From Magnolia sinica (taxonomy: Eukaryota; Streptophyta; Magnoliopsida; Magnoliales; Magnoliaceae): DNA of 64,000 nucleotides. The translations under genes and the position numbers were made by a program. This document shows, piece after piece, positions 47,201 to 52,869 of this stretch. How positions within the stretch are numbered: position 1 is the first letter of the stretch; every line of letters begins with the position of its first letter. The notes below the pieces were generated by a model. It made no database searches, was not told where the DNA came from, and was given only the letters and a program-made list of their open reading frames with translations. The stretch covers positions 20,040,001 to 20,104,000 of the forward strand of contig NC_080581.1 in the NCBI RefSeq assembly GCF_029962835.1, written 5' to 3'.

Positions 47201-47843
47201 TTATAGCTTATATAGAGGCTGCACTTTGTCCAGAGGAATTATTTGTACTGTTTCTCATTCTCAACAGTACAGTCTACTGACTGTCGATTGTTGGGCCCAC
47301 CGTAGATTGGGGAAGCCTATAAAATCTCCCAGATTGGAAGCACTCTGCCCTTCAATTGTTGGACCACATTCTATTGAATGTGAGCTGTTTCTGTATTTTG
47401 TCCTTAACCAGGGCCAATTATTGAAGCATTAGCATCATCTGCTAAGAATTATTTTTAAGAAATTCCCTATCGACAGTGGGGCCAATTAGATCAATGGCTG
47501 GGATTGCCAAACCACCTGCACCACAAGCATCTGCAAGCTTATTGTTTGCTGATTGATGACTCTATAATGCCTCTGTGCAAACCTCATGTGAGATTGGCAT
47601 TCAACCATCCTGTTCTTATGGGTCGGAGAAGGCAGGAAATGGAATCCTGCTCAATGTGATTTTTATTTTCTGCTCCACTCCGAACTCAAAATGGATGAGT
47701 TCTGCTGAAGTTGTGGAACCAATCCATATGTGATAGTGCTTTCCAACAGGCCTTAAACTTTCAGACACTCCAAGGGCATCCCACTAACTTCGATTCGGAA
47801 AAGAAGTAATGCAGGTGACAACAATGCTGAACGCTTCATGTAA
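26199..47843 (+). CDS. KNAT3: Class II KNOX homeobox transcription factor, KNAT3 type
   Basis: Six coding exons join in frame: 26199-27059, 39927-40047, 44515-44708, 45120-45251, 47021-47157, 47807-47843 (1482 nt, 493 residues plus stop). All introns are GT-AG. The protein has an Ala/Gln/Gly-rich N-terminus with a 12-Ala run (residues about 45-56). KNOX1 spans about 214-258 ([20 protein letters not shown]) and KNOX2 about 276-327 ([20 protein letters not shown]). The ELK domain is about 375-395 ([19 protein letters not shown]). The TALE homeodomain is about 396-458, with the three-residue loop extension PYP (433-435) and recognition-helix motif [10 protein letters not shown]. The C-terminus [11 protein letters not shown] matches the class II tail. 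Class II KNOX proteins are nuclear factors that bind DNA with BELL partners and promote differentiation and secondary wall traits. Exon order and domain breaks fit the KNAT3/4/5 group. The start is the first ATG in strong context, and the frame is closed upstream. KNAT3 versus KNAT4/5 cannot be separated with certainty here. Confidence 0.95.
27060..28784 (+). other. Intron 1, first part: microsatellites, no gene
   Basis: Intron 1 (27060-39926, 12,867 bp) starts with donor GTCAGA and a (TC)n tract at 27069-27112; a (GA)n tract lies at 27293-27319. A + strand frame at 27804-28001 and a - strand frame at 27687-27950 have no recognisable motif. At 28655-28735 a unit of about 43 bp (CTCCATTGGTCTTGTGATCAG) is duplicated in tandem. 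Nothing else is recognised. Confidence 0.7.
28785..29040. mobile_element. TIR element fragment rich in TTACGGCC/GGCCGTTA words
   Basis: The words TTACGGGGCCATTACGACC, GTTACAGGCCGTTATGGG and GTAACCATTTTGTAACTATT, and an end TTTTGGAATACCTAG, resemble the elements at 32014-32764 and 32879-33577, which end ACAGAATACCTTG. It is shorter and more diverged, so it is probably an internally deleted relative. Exact ends are not resolved. Confidence 0.5.
29090..31680 (+). pseudogene. Copia (Ty1) polyprotein remnant: integrase, RT, RNase H
   Basis: Conceptual fragments appear in order. Integrase core: [17 protein letters not shown] at about 29260-29310, the SDNG-equivalent followed by [19 protein letters not shown] at about 29470-29525. 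Integrase C-terminus with [16 protein letters not shown] at about 30115-30160. RT entry at about 30625-30790 ([18 protein letters not shown]). The RT catalytic box VYVDDIVV is at about 31176-31199, and the following DIKDF and [14 protein letters not shown] motifs run to about 31490. Stops and frameshifts break every domain, so it is inactive. It is interrupted by a MITE-like insert at about 29645-29950 and lies in the sense direction of the KNOX gene inside intron 1. No LTRs were found; a second, partial copy of its 3' end follows at 33586-34130. Confidence 0.85.
29645..29950. mobile_element. MITE-like insert rich in GCATATGCCAT words
   Basis: This roughly 300-bp tract interrupts the Copia remnant. 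It consists of repeated GCATATG(C/T)(C/A)AT and CCATCACATATGCCATGACA-like words on both strands and can fold back on itself. Ends and target duplication could not be fixed. The Copia frame resumes after about 29950. Confidence 0.5.
31681..32013. repeat. Palindrome: inverted copy of MITE end and Copia RNase H
   Basis: The left arm, about 31684-31872, is the reverse complement of about 31930-32117, with a spacer of about 57 bases. The left arm contains an inverted copy of the first 100 bases of the TIR element at 32014 (its end reads ACCTTGG at about 31785) plus its Copia flank. The right arm contains an inverted copy of a stretch of the Copia RNase H (GACAAACAATCTACTATAGG). The comparison copy at 33780-33890 has neither inversion. 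A templated, fold-back repair event explains the order best. Confidence 0.75.
32014..32764. mobile_element. TIR element 1 of a TTACGGCC family, 751 bp
   Basis: The element begins CAAGGTTTTCTGTATCC and ends ATTGTATACCTTG, so its terminal inverted repeats start CAAGGT(T/A)TTCTGTAT or a close variant. It is flanked by GTTGAAGC (32006-32013) and GTTAAAGC (32765-32772), an 8-bp duplication with one change. The ends are rich in GTTACG/CGTAAC palindromic words; the middle is AT-rich and non-coding. It interrupts the Copia RNase H. Terminal repeats and 8-bp duplication suggest hAT, or Mutator if a ninth base was lost; no transposase is present. Confidence 0.85.
32765..32878 (+). pseudogene. Copia RNase H fragment between two TIR elements
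   Basis: The piece from CAGAGTGTTGGGCTATGGCACG to TCTTTAATGTGAT aligns with 33897-33985 of the second copy. It is the part of Copia RNase H that reads approximately [11 protein letters not shown]. It separates the two TIR elements and shows that they inserted independently into the same Copia remnant. Confidence 0.75.
32879..33577. mobile_element. TIR element 2 of the same family, 699 bp
   Basis: The element starts CAAGGTGTTCTGTATCCG and ends CAATACAGAATACCTTG. It is flanked by a perfect 8-bp duplication AATGTGAT (32871-32878 and 33578-33585). It aligns along its length with element 1: shared words include CAAGAACTCTCCTAGATCATTT, CACTCTCACCAAAGAGTGGA and GGGGGTCGTAA. It has no coding capacity. 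The perfect duplication suggests it is the younger of the two. Confidence 0.9.
33586..34130 (+). pseudogene. Second partial copy of Copia RNase H 3' end
   Basis: 33600-33770 repeats 31500-31670 (GTTAATTCATGCATGC, AATTAGCTCTGGGAAAAGGT). It continues through the RNase H region [22 protein letters not shown], [20 protein letters not shown] and [13 protein letters not shown] to about 34130. This copy lacks the palindrome and the first TIR element, so it shows the uninterrupted order. It is a duplication of the 3' end of the Copia remnant. Confidence 0.75.
34131..35975. other. Intron 1, middle part: unassigned
   Basis: No gene or known element is recognised. A unit of about 205 bp (ACCAATCT..CCATCTT..ATCTCATAATCCATTAT) is repeated, once near 34776 and again near 34981. 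A + strand frame at 34437-34709 has no motif. Confidence 0.5.
35976..36290 (+). pseudogene. LINE reverse transcriptase remnant
   Basis: The frame reads [20 protein letters not shown] then [18 protein letters not shown]. This corresponds to the conserved plant LINE RT segment before the catalytic box (consensus [20 protein letters not shown]). After a stop at 36199, the next frame continues as [15 protein letters not shown], equivalent to the [13 protein letters not shown] region. It is broken by stops and truncated on both sides. It lies in intron 1. Confidence 0.8.
36291..37045. other. Intron 1: unassigned
   Basis: No coding or repeat family is recognised. ATCTACAGTCAT occurs twice within 60 bases (about 36417 and 36471). 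Confidence 0.4.
37046..37175 (-). mobile_element. tRNA-derived SINE, minus strand
   Basis: Read on the - strand it has an A-box-like GCCCGGGTGGTAGACTC and a B box GGGTTCGAGTACCC. A GTGTGTGGGGTGTGTGTGCG tail and a run of A (the T run at 37047-37059 on +) follow. The pol III box order and spacing fit a tRNA-related SINE, and the 3' tail fits retroposition. A real tRNA is excluded because no cloverleaf forms. Target duplications were not resolved; AAGATCATTTGAGT/AAGATCATTTGGT on the right is suggestive. Confidence 0.65.
37176..38119. other. Intron 1: unassigned, possibly LINE-derived
   Basis: Frames at 37241-37435 and 37709-38132 are open but resemble nothing clearly. Their position just before the RNase H remnant makes a decayed LINE 3' half possible. 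Confidence 0.4.
38120..38565 (+). pseudogene. LINE-type RNase H remnant
   Basis: The translation reads [20 protein letters not shown], then [18 protein letters not shown], then [16 protein letters not shown]. These match the start (INFDGS.G.PG.AG.GGV), the middle (EGDS) and the end (N..AD.LAK.G) of the plant LINE-associated RNase H domain. The catalytic Asp is changed in places (DAC, DCHAK), and a stop and frameshift lie near 38275. It is a dead remnant in intron 1. Confidence 0.75.
38700..39130 (-). pseudogene. Copia reverse transcriptase remnant, minus strand
   Basis: On the - strand the fragments [20 protein letters not shown] (about 39020-39080) and [11 protein letters not shown] (about 38825-38865) appear. 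These are the Copia motifs QMDVKNAFLHG and LLVYVDDI. The second catalytic Asp is Gly here. It is truncated and frameshifted, antisense to the KNOX gene and unrelated in position to the + strand Copia remnant. 39131-39926 shows nothing recognisable and ends in the polypyrimidine tract before exon 2. Confidence 0.7.
39927..40047 (+). CDS. KNAT3: KNOX exon 2 (residues 288-327 and first base of 328)
   Basis: The acceptor TTTTGTTTAG precedes ACGCATTATG, and the donor is GTGACA. It encodes most of KNOX2, [20 protein letters not shown] through [13 protein letters not shown]. Length 121 leaves one base (G) of a glycine codon completed by GT of exon 3, which confirms both junctions. Confidence 0.95.
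40048..41854. other. Intron 2, first part: microsatellites, no gene
   Basis: Intron 2 spans 40048-44514. This part holds a poly-A run (about 40350-40374) and a (TA)n run of about 25 units (41161-41211). No coding or element signal is recognised. Confidence 0.6.
41855..42113 (-). pseudogene. Copia RNase H 3' end and polypurine tract, minus strand
   Basis: On the - strand 42113-41870 reads [24 protein letters not shown] and [16 protein letters not shown], matching the Copia RNase H end (CDNQSA.., VFHERTKHIEIDCHFVRE). It is followed by AGCTTGAGGGGGGTGTGAG (41857-41875 on +), the polypurine tract that in Copia elements directly precedes the 3' LTR. It is truncated upstream and has stops. Confidence 0.75.
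42114..42188 (-). mobile_element. Tiny retroposed insert with 14-bp target duplication
   Basis: GTCGGAGACCATAG occurs at 42114-42127 and again at 42175-42188. Between them is a 47-base insert that on the - strand ends TTGTTACCTCTC followed by a run of A. Poly-A plus a long direct duplication are the hallmarks of LINE-driven retroposition; the terminal motif resembles a plant L1 3' end. It is a severely 5'-truncated insertion. Confidence 0.8.
42555..42735 (+). pseudogene. LINE RT C-terminal fragment
   Basis: Frames give KDR..K, then (after shifts) [17 protein letters not shown]. This matches the plant LINE RT tail IGDKMRE.RLRWFGHVQRRP. The upstream part reads MDEWKDR.., equivalent to RMLRWM.GKTR.DRIRN. 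It is broken by stops. The 3' tail of such a LINE is seen at 43700-43835. Confidence 0.7.
43020..43340. repeat. TTCGATGGCATCAA repeat cluster
   Basis: The word TTCGATG(G/T)CATCAA or close variants occurs at least seven times, with CATCGAA-type inversions interspersed, along with two copies of CACCAAAA(C/A)GT(T/C)CCAAC. It produces a 112-codon open frame of no significance. Function unknown; probably part of an LTR-like element. Confidence 0.6.
43690..43835 (+). mobile_element. LINE 3' tail with (ATG)n end
   Basis: The sequence GATTCATGTAGCCAACCCTAATTAACTGGGATAAGGCATAGATG runs into (ATG)n at 43817-43833. This is the usual end of a plant LINE family whose protein ends HVADPT..(W)DKA. It is probably the end of the same remnant as 42555-42735, separated by other sequence. 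Confidence 0.7.
44515..44708 (+). CDS. KNAT3: KNOX exon 3 (residues 328-392)
   Basis: The acceptor is AATGGAACAG and the donor is GTAGGA. It encodes the linker [20 protein letters not shown] with an acidic stretch, the [18 protein letters not shown] segment and the start of the ELK domain ([10 protein letters not shown]). Length 194 restores phase 0. Confidence 0.95.
44709..45119 (+). other. KNOX intron 3
   Basis: This 411-bp intron runs from GTAGGA to GTTGGTAATTGTAG. It carries a weakly open stretch on both strands (44727-44966) without a motif and no recognisable element. Confidence 0.85.
45120..45251 (+). CDS. KNAT3: KNOX exon 4 (residues 393-436)
   Basis: It encodes [20 protein letters not shown] and [16 protein letters not shown]. 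This is the end of ELK, helices 1-2 of the homeodomain, and the PYP loop that defines the TALE class. Donor GTAAGT is consensus. Length 132, phase 0 on both sides. Confidence 0.95.
45252..47020 (+). other. KNOX intron 4
   Basis: A 1769-bp intron ending TCTTTTTCAG. It holds a (TG)n run (about 46927-46945) shortly before the acceptor and no identifiable element. The frames at 45215-45565, 45763-46032 and 46190-46429 have no motif. Confidence 0.8.
47021..47157 (+). CDS. KNAT3: KNOX exon 5 (residues 437-481 and two bases of 482)
   Basis: It encodes [20 protein letters not shown] and [20 protein letters not shown], that is, homeodomain helix 3 with the invariant WF.N plus a basic tail KSKRK. It ends AAG AG before GTATGG. 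Reading through gives Arg-Tyr-Gly-Glu-Ile-Ser-Gly-Gly and a stop at 47180-47182, so intron retention would make an alternative short tail. Confidence 0.95.
47807..47843 (+). CDS. KNAT3: KNOX exon 6, C-terminal tail ([11 protein letters not shown])
   Basis: After the acceptor GAAAAGAAG the base T completes a serine codon. [11 protein letters not shown] and TAA (47841-47843) follow, matching the conserved end of class II KNOX proteins. The polypyrimidine tract before the acceptor is poor (GATTCGGAAAAGAAG), so splicing here may be inefficient. Intron 5 is 47158-47806. Confidence 0.85.
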
Positions 47844-48250
47844 GACAATGGCGATGGATTCAAGTCCGGACCACAAACAAAGCCTTGCTGATCCAGTGCT
47901 GCAAATTCAAGACAGTTAACTGCAGAGCAAATGCTATAGAAAAAGATGCATGCTAATCAGGTGGGGCCCACATAAAGGCCATGGATGGTGGGATAGCAAG
48001 GGCAGCAAGCGGTTGATTTATACCATGACGCAGCTTGTCAATGGGCCCAAGAACATCGATGCATTCGGTTGAAGTAGTGATAGAAGCATTAAATTTTTTA
48101 TGAATATTAATGCCAGGACTGAGCGTTTGGCCTTTGTATTCTTCGCGGCATTGGGGAATTAGGTTCTCTTTTGGGCCCTATACATATCTGTGAATAAGAA
48201 CATTTACAAGTTTTTGGGTGTACAGTGTAATAATTCCTTGCCTTAGTACT
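47844..48250 (+). other. Presumed KNOX 3' UTR
   Basis: The region after the stop is not repeat-like. AATATTAATG at about 48105 and GTAATAATTCC at about 48227 could act as poly-A signals. The end is a guess, limited by the tandem duplication that begins at 48434. A short open stretch at 48258-48479 is not a gene. Confidence 0.4.
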
Positions 48251-48433
48251 GCCAACAGTGCCTCTTGGTGAGCAGTGTATGTTAAAAGTGATGAAATTGT
48301 GGAATACAAAGAGATGGATGTTTATGTTCTATTTTCAAGAGGTCTTAGGGATGCATAGATACACTTCTAGTGACATTCGTGCTGTAAAGAAGCATGGAGT
48401 ATTTATTTTTTTGAGGAATTACATGATACCGTT

Positions 48434-48737
48434 GTGGGGCCAACATCTCTGCACCGCATGCATGGGTTTTCATAAATGAGAAGTGGGGCCTGTGATGGGG
48501 CAATTCTGTTGTGAGTGAACACCTCTATATCACACCACAATGATGTAAACTCGACCCAACAACAAATCTGGATCAACCTTAGGTTGTGGGCCCAACATCT
48601 CTGCACCGCATGCATGGGTTTTTGTAAATGACAAGTGGGGCCTGTGATGGGGCAATCCTGTTGCGAGTGAACCTCTCTATATCACACCATAATGATGTAA
48701 ACTTGAGCTAACAACAAACCTGGATCAACCTTAGGTG
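48434..48737. repeat. Tandem duplication, two units of 152 bp
   Basis: CAACATCTCTGCACCGCATG starts at 48441 and again at 48593; GATCAACCTTAGG ends the units at 48571 and 48723. The period is 152 and the units are about nine-tenths identical by eye. Each holds GTGGGGCC(T/A) words and CTATATCACACCA. A - strand frame at 48403-48615 is a by-product. Confidence 0.9.
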
Positions 48738-49996
48738 TTAGAAATTTGGATTTAACACCACCGCTAATCCGTGCACTTTGCGGAAGTATGATAAACAAAG
48801 ATAGAATAATAGAATAATGCAGGATAAATAAACCAAAGCAAACAACTCACAAACACGATAATTTACGTGGGGAAACTCGTGGGAAACAAAAAAAAAAAAA
48901 AAAAAAACCCGTGATATAAAGCAATAAAAATCCATTATAATTAAAACTTTAAAGTTGTACAAACTTACCTTTTTTTATCACAGATGTTCCCGATCTCCCA
49001 TTGTGATGCGCAGCTCTAGGAAACCCCTAAGATCTCCTGAGAAATTCTTCCAAAGTCCTTTACAAGTGTAGAAAAACCATTTTCCTTAATAAACTTTAGC
49101 CCCTTAAGAGAAAACACTTGTACACTTGTATTTTTCTTGTTAAATCCCTAATTAAAAAATCGGGCTTAAATACCCTATTTCGTGCAAAATCATGAAATTC
49201 GATAGTTGCACCATGGTCCACCAACGGTCGACTGTGAACATCACAGTGAATCACATCAACCGTGAAATTTTATGGTCAACCATGAACATCACAGTAAGTC
49301 ACAATCAACTGTGGATTCTCATGGTCAGCTGTCCCCTACAGAATGCAAGGCATCTGCACAACAAATCCATGTATTGAATTGTAATTTATATATTTTTCCT
49401 TTCATGCATGTAGCCCAAATTCTATTGAAGGAAGATATTCTCTACAAAACCATCATTTTGAAAGACCTCAATATATCACACAACCTTTGATATAAATCTC
49501 TTTGAAGGGCATGGATGAGTAAGCCCATAAGATCTGATGGTGTATTTATATAATCTTAGAACATTCGCACGAGGTTAAAGATGAACAACCATTTGTCTAG
49601 TAATCTGCCTAACTACTACTAGAGTAGAAATGAGCTATTCACCTTTTTTATCCTATAGTTAGGATTGTCACCGGATGTGATCAATATTTTATATGGTTAT
49701 TATTCTCGGTTCTCTTAAAGAATTTTATCATGTGTCTTTATATAAAGGAAAGCATTCCCTTTTTATAGAGGGATAAGCAAAGAAGATTATGAGTTTGGTT
49801 TTGATAGATCTTATTTCTATCGCATTCGAATTCTCTTCCTTATTATAATCCCTTCTCATTTAAACTTAAATTTGAATTTTGGCAAAAGAAGTGAATTGGG
49901 AAAAGGATATCCATATGAAGATATTCTGAGAAAGAACTATGTGGGATCAACATACAAGTGGTTGCCCACAAGTGGGCTATAGGTCAATATCTAACA
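48736..49996 (-). mobile_element. Solo Copia-like LTR
   Basis: The segment begins TGTTAGAAATTTGGATT and ends CAATATCTAACA, giving TGTTAGA...TCTAACA ends. On the - strand it carries CCCACGTAAATTATCGTG near its 3' end (48862-48879 on +), a word usual near the end of plant Copia LTRs, which sets the orientation. A poly-A/T run lies at about 48889-48906. No pol is adjacent on either side. Flanking 5-mers TTAGG and TGTCC do not match, so the ends or the duplication have eroded. Confidence 0.6.
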
Positions 49997-50214
49997 TGTC
50001 CTACCCAATCACATTGTGTGAGGGACACAATGTATATTATCTATCTAGCTCATCTTGTGGCAATTAAAACCAAATGATTATGATCAAAAGAATCAGAGAT
50101 CATGATCAAAAGAATTAGAGACCTACATGATCAAAACCAAATGATCGTGATAAAAAAAAAAAATAGAGACTTAATCAAGATAACGTGAAAACGTCTTAAC
50201 AACCATAACACCAT
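49997..50214. other. Short unassigned spacer
   Basis: AT-rich sequence with the near-duplicate word AAAACCAAATGAT(T/C)(A/G)TGAT (about 50068 and 50134). No gene. Confidence 0.5.
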
Positions 50215-52823
50215 TTAAATCCAAATATGAAGGAAGTGATTAAGCTGAGGTGTTAAAGCTATTGAATGTGTATATTATATACCCTATATCTAATAGTTAA
50301 TGGGTGAGCTCAACTTAGGTGGTACCTAAGATGTTCGAGATTGCTATCGTAGCCAATGCGGATAATGAGCTCATGCCAACCAGAGTCACTACTGGTTGGA
50401 GAATGTGCATTAGCAATCAGAAATTGAATACCGTTACAAGGAAGGACCACTTTCCTTTGCATTTTGTTGATCAGATTTTAGAAAGTTTAGTGAGTCATTC
50501 CTACTATTGCTTTCTTGACGGGTATTCAGGCTATAAACAGATAGAGATAGCCCTTGAGGACTGAGAAAAGACTATATTCACATGTCCTTTTGGCACTTTC
50601 ACCTACCGAAAGATGTCATTCGGATTATATAATGCCCCTGCCATATTTCAATGATGCATGTTGAGTATTTTTTTTTTTTTTTTGACATAGTATAGCAATT
50701 ATTAGAGGTATTCATGGACGACTTCTCTGTCTTTGGTTCATTCTTCAACGAGTGCCTTGAGCACTTAAAATTGGTGTTGCAGAGATGTAAACAAAAGAAC
50801 CTTGTGCTGAATTAGGAGAAATATCATTTCATGGTTCAAAAAGGAATAGTCCTTGGAAATATCATATCACTCAATGGAATTGAGGTAGATAAAGTGAAAA
50901 TTGACTTAATCTCTAACCTACCATTGCCCAAGAGCATATGCTACATGCAATCCTTCTTAGGATACGTCGAATTCTATTGATGGGTCATAAATGACTTTAG
51001 TCTTATCTCTCATTCTTTATGTAACATTCTTTAAAAGGAAACTCCCTTCGAGTGGAGTGAGGAATGCTAAAAAGATTTCATCAAGCTCAAAGTCATGTTG
51101 ACAAGTACTCCGGCCCATTACATAACCACTCAATTGGAGTGTACCTTTTGAAATAATGTGTGATGTAAGAGACTATACAATTAGGGCGGTGTTAGGTCAA
51201 AGAAAAGAGAAGCTATATGTTATCTTCTATGGGAGTGGAACTCTAGACTCTGCCCAAGTGAACTACTCTACTACGGAAAAGGAACTCCTAGCCGTAGTGT
51301 TTTCTTTGGATAAGTTTAGGTTCTACTTGATAGGATCTAAGATCATCATATTTACTGAACATGCGGTAGTGAAGTAGTACCTTCTTTCTAAGAAAGATGC
51401 TAAGCCTCATTTACTAAGATAGATCCTTCTACTTCAAGAGTTCGACCTTGAAATTCAAGACAATAAATGAGTAAAAAACATAGTGGTTGACCATCTCTCT
51501 CAGCCTGCCCTATCCGATTTGATTAAGATGACACCTATCAGTGACATGTTCCTTGATGAACAACGTTTTAAAGTCTCTCAATTAACTTAGTACGTTGACA
51601 TTGCCAGTTATCTTGCCACAAGTACAATTCCTACTTATTGAACTGCGTAAGATAAGGAAAAAAATTCTCTACCGAAGTATGCAAGTTCTTTTGGGATAAT
51701 CATTATCTTTTCAAATATTACCCAAATCAAATCATAAGGAGACATTCCTGATCACGAACAAAATAGTTTAATCTCCTTATGCCATTCATATGCATGTGGT
51801 GGTCACTTTTCGACTAAAAAGACCACTGCAAAAATTCTGCAATGTGGCTTTTATTGGTCCAATATGTTCAAAGATACAAGCGAACTCTTTAAAGTGTGTG
51901 AGAGATGTCAGAAATTGGGAAGGTTATCTCGTCGAAATATGATGATGTTGAACTCCATTTTAATTATTAAAGCATTCGATTGCTGGGACATCAATTTCAT
52001 AGGACTATTTTCCTCCATCTTTTGGAAATCTCTATATTATTCTCGTCATAGATTATGTTTCCAAATGGGTTAAGAAAATTTCATGCCGGAATAATGACTA
52101 TCGCATTGTCATTAAGTTTATGAAAGAAAATATTTTATCTAGGTTTGAAATACCTCGAGCCATCATATATGATGGAGGATCTTACTTTTGTAATAGACCA
52201 TTTGAAACATTAATGAAGAAATACGATATTTCATAGAAAGTGAGAACCCCTTATCACCATCAGGCAAATGACTAAGCTGAAATATCAAATAGGGAGATTA
52301 AACAAATTTTTTGAGAAAACAATTAACCTGAATTACAAGGATTGGTCACTTGACTAACTGATGTGTTGTGGGCTTACGATATGGTGTACAAAACTCTTAT
52401 TGGTTTGTCACCATATAGGCTTATCTATTGGAAGGCTTCCCACTTGCACATAGAGTTGGAACAAAAGGCATATTGAACTATAAAGAATTTCAACTTCAAT
52501 CTTAACAAAGCTGGCTTGTTGCGCAAGTTACAACTTGAACTTAAAGAGATCTAGAATGAGGTTTCCGAGAACTCTCGAATATAAAGGACATCATGAAGAT
52601 GTTCCATGACAAGAACATCATTCGAAAATCTTTTGAACAAAACCAAAAAGTCTTCTTGTATAACTCGAGAATTCATCTTTTCCCTAGAAAACTGAGATCT
52701 CGTTGGACTGGCCCTGTTAAAGTTAAAACGGTTTATTCTCAAGGGGATATCGAGATAGAAAATCTGGTGAATGGTAATATTTTCAAAGTAAATGGTCATC
52801 ACCTCAAACCATTTTGTAAGTAG
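50215..52823 (+). pseudogene. Athila-lineage Ty3 pol fragment: RT, RNase H, integrase
   Basis: The domains run in order. RT: MPTRVTTGWRMCISNQKLN (about 50372-50430), SYYCFLDGYSGY (50500-50535) and the catalytic FMDDFSVFG (50711-50737). RNase H: VLGQRKEKLY then VNYSTTEKELLAVVFSLDKF (51190-51320) and DHLSQPAL (51489-51512). Integrase: CQKLGRLSRRN (51907-51940), IYDGGSYFCNRPFETLMKKY (about 52166-52225) and the C-terminal end VNGHHLKPFCK with stop at 52823. The RT motifs fit the Athila lineage. There are many in-frame stops and shifts. It lacks gag, protease and LTRs, and stops next to a 19-G run. Confidence 0.9.
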
Positions 52824-52839
52824 AGCTATTGATGTCTTA

Positions 52840-52858
52840 GGGGGGGGGGGGGGGGGGG
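52840..52858. repeat. Run of 19 G at an element junction
   Basis: Nineteen G in a row follow the end of the + strand Athila pol fragment and precede the truncated integrase of the - strand element. It could come from a polypurine tract extended by slippage; sequencing error in length is likely. It could form a G-quadruplex. Confidence 0.9.
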
Positions 52859-52869
52859 TTGGGTTCACA

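Noticed and set aside
48736..50215. A full Copia element starting at the 48736 LTR
   Set aside because: No primer-binding site, gag or pol follows on either side; the coding sequence to the right is Ty3/Athila type.
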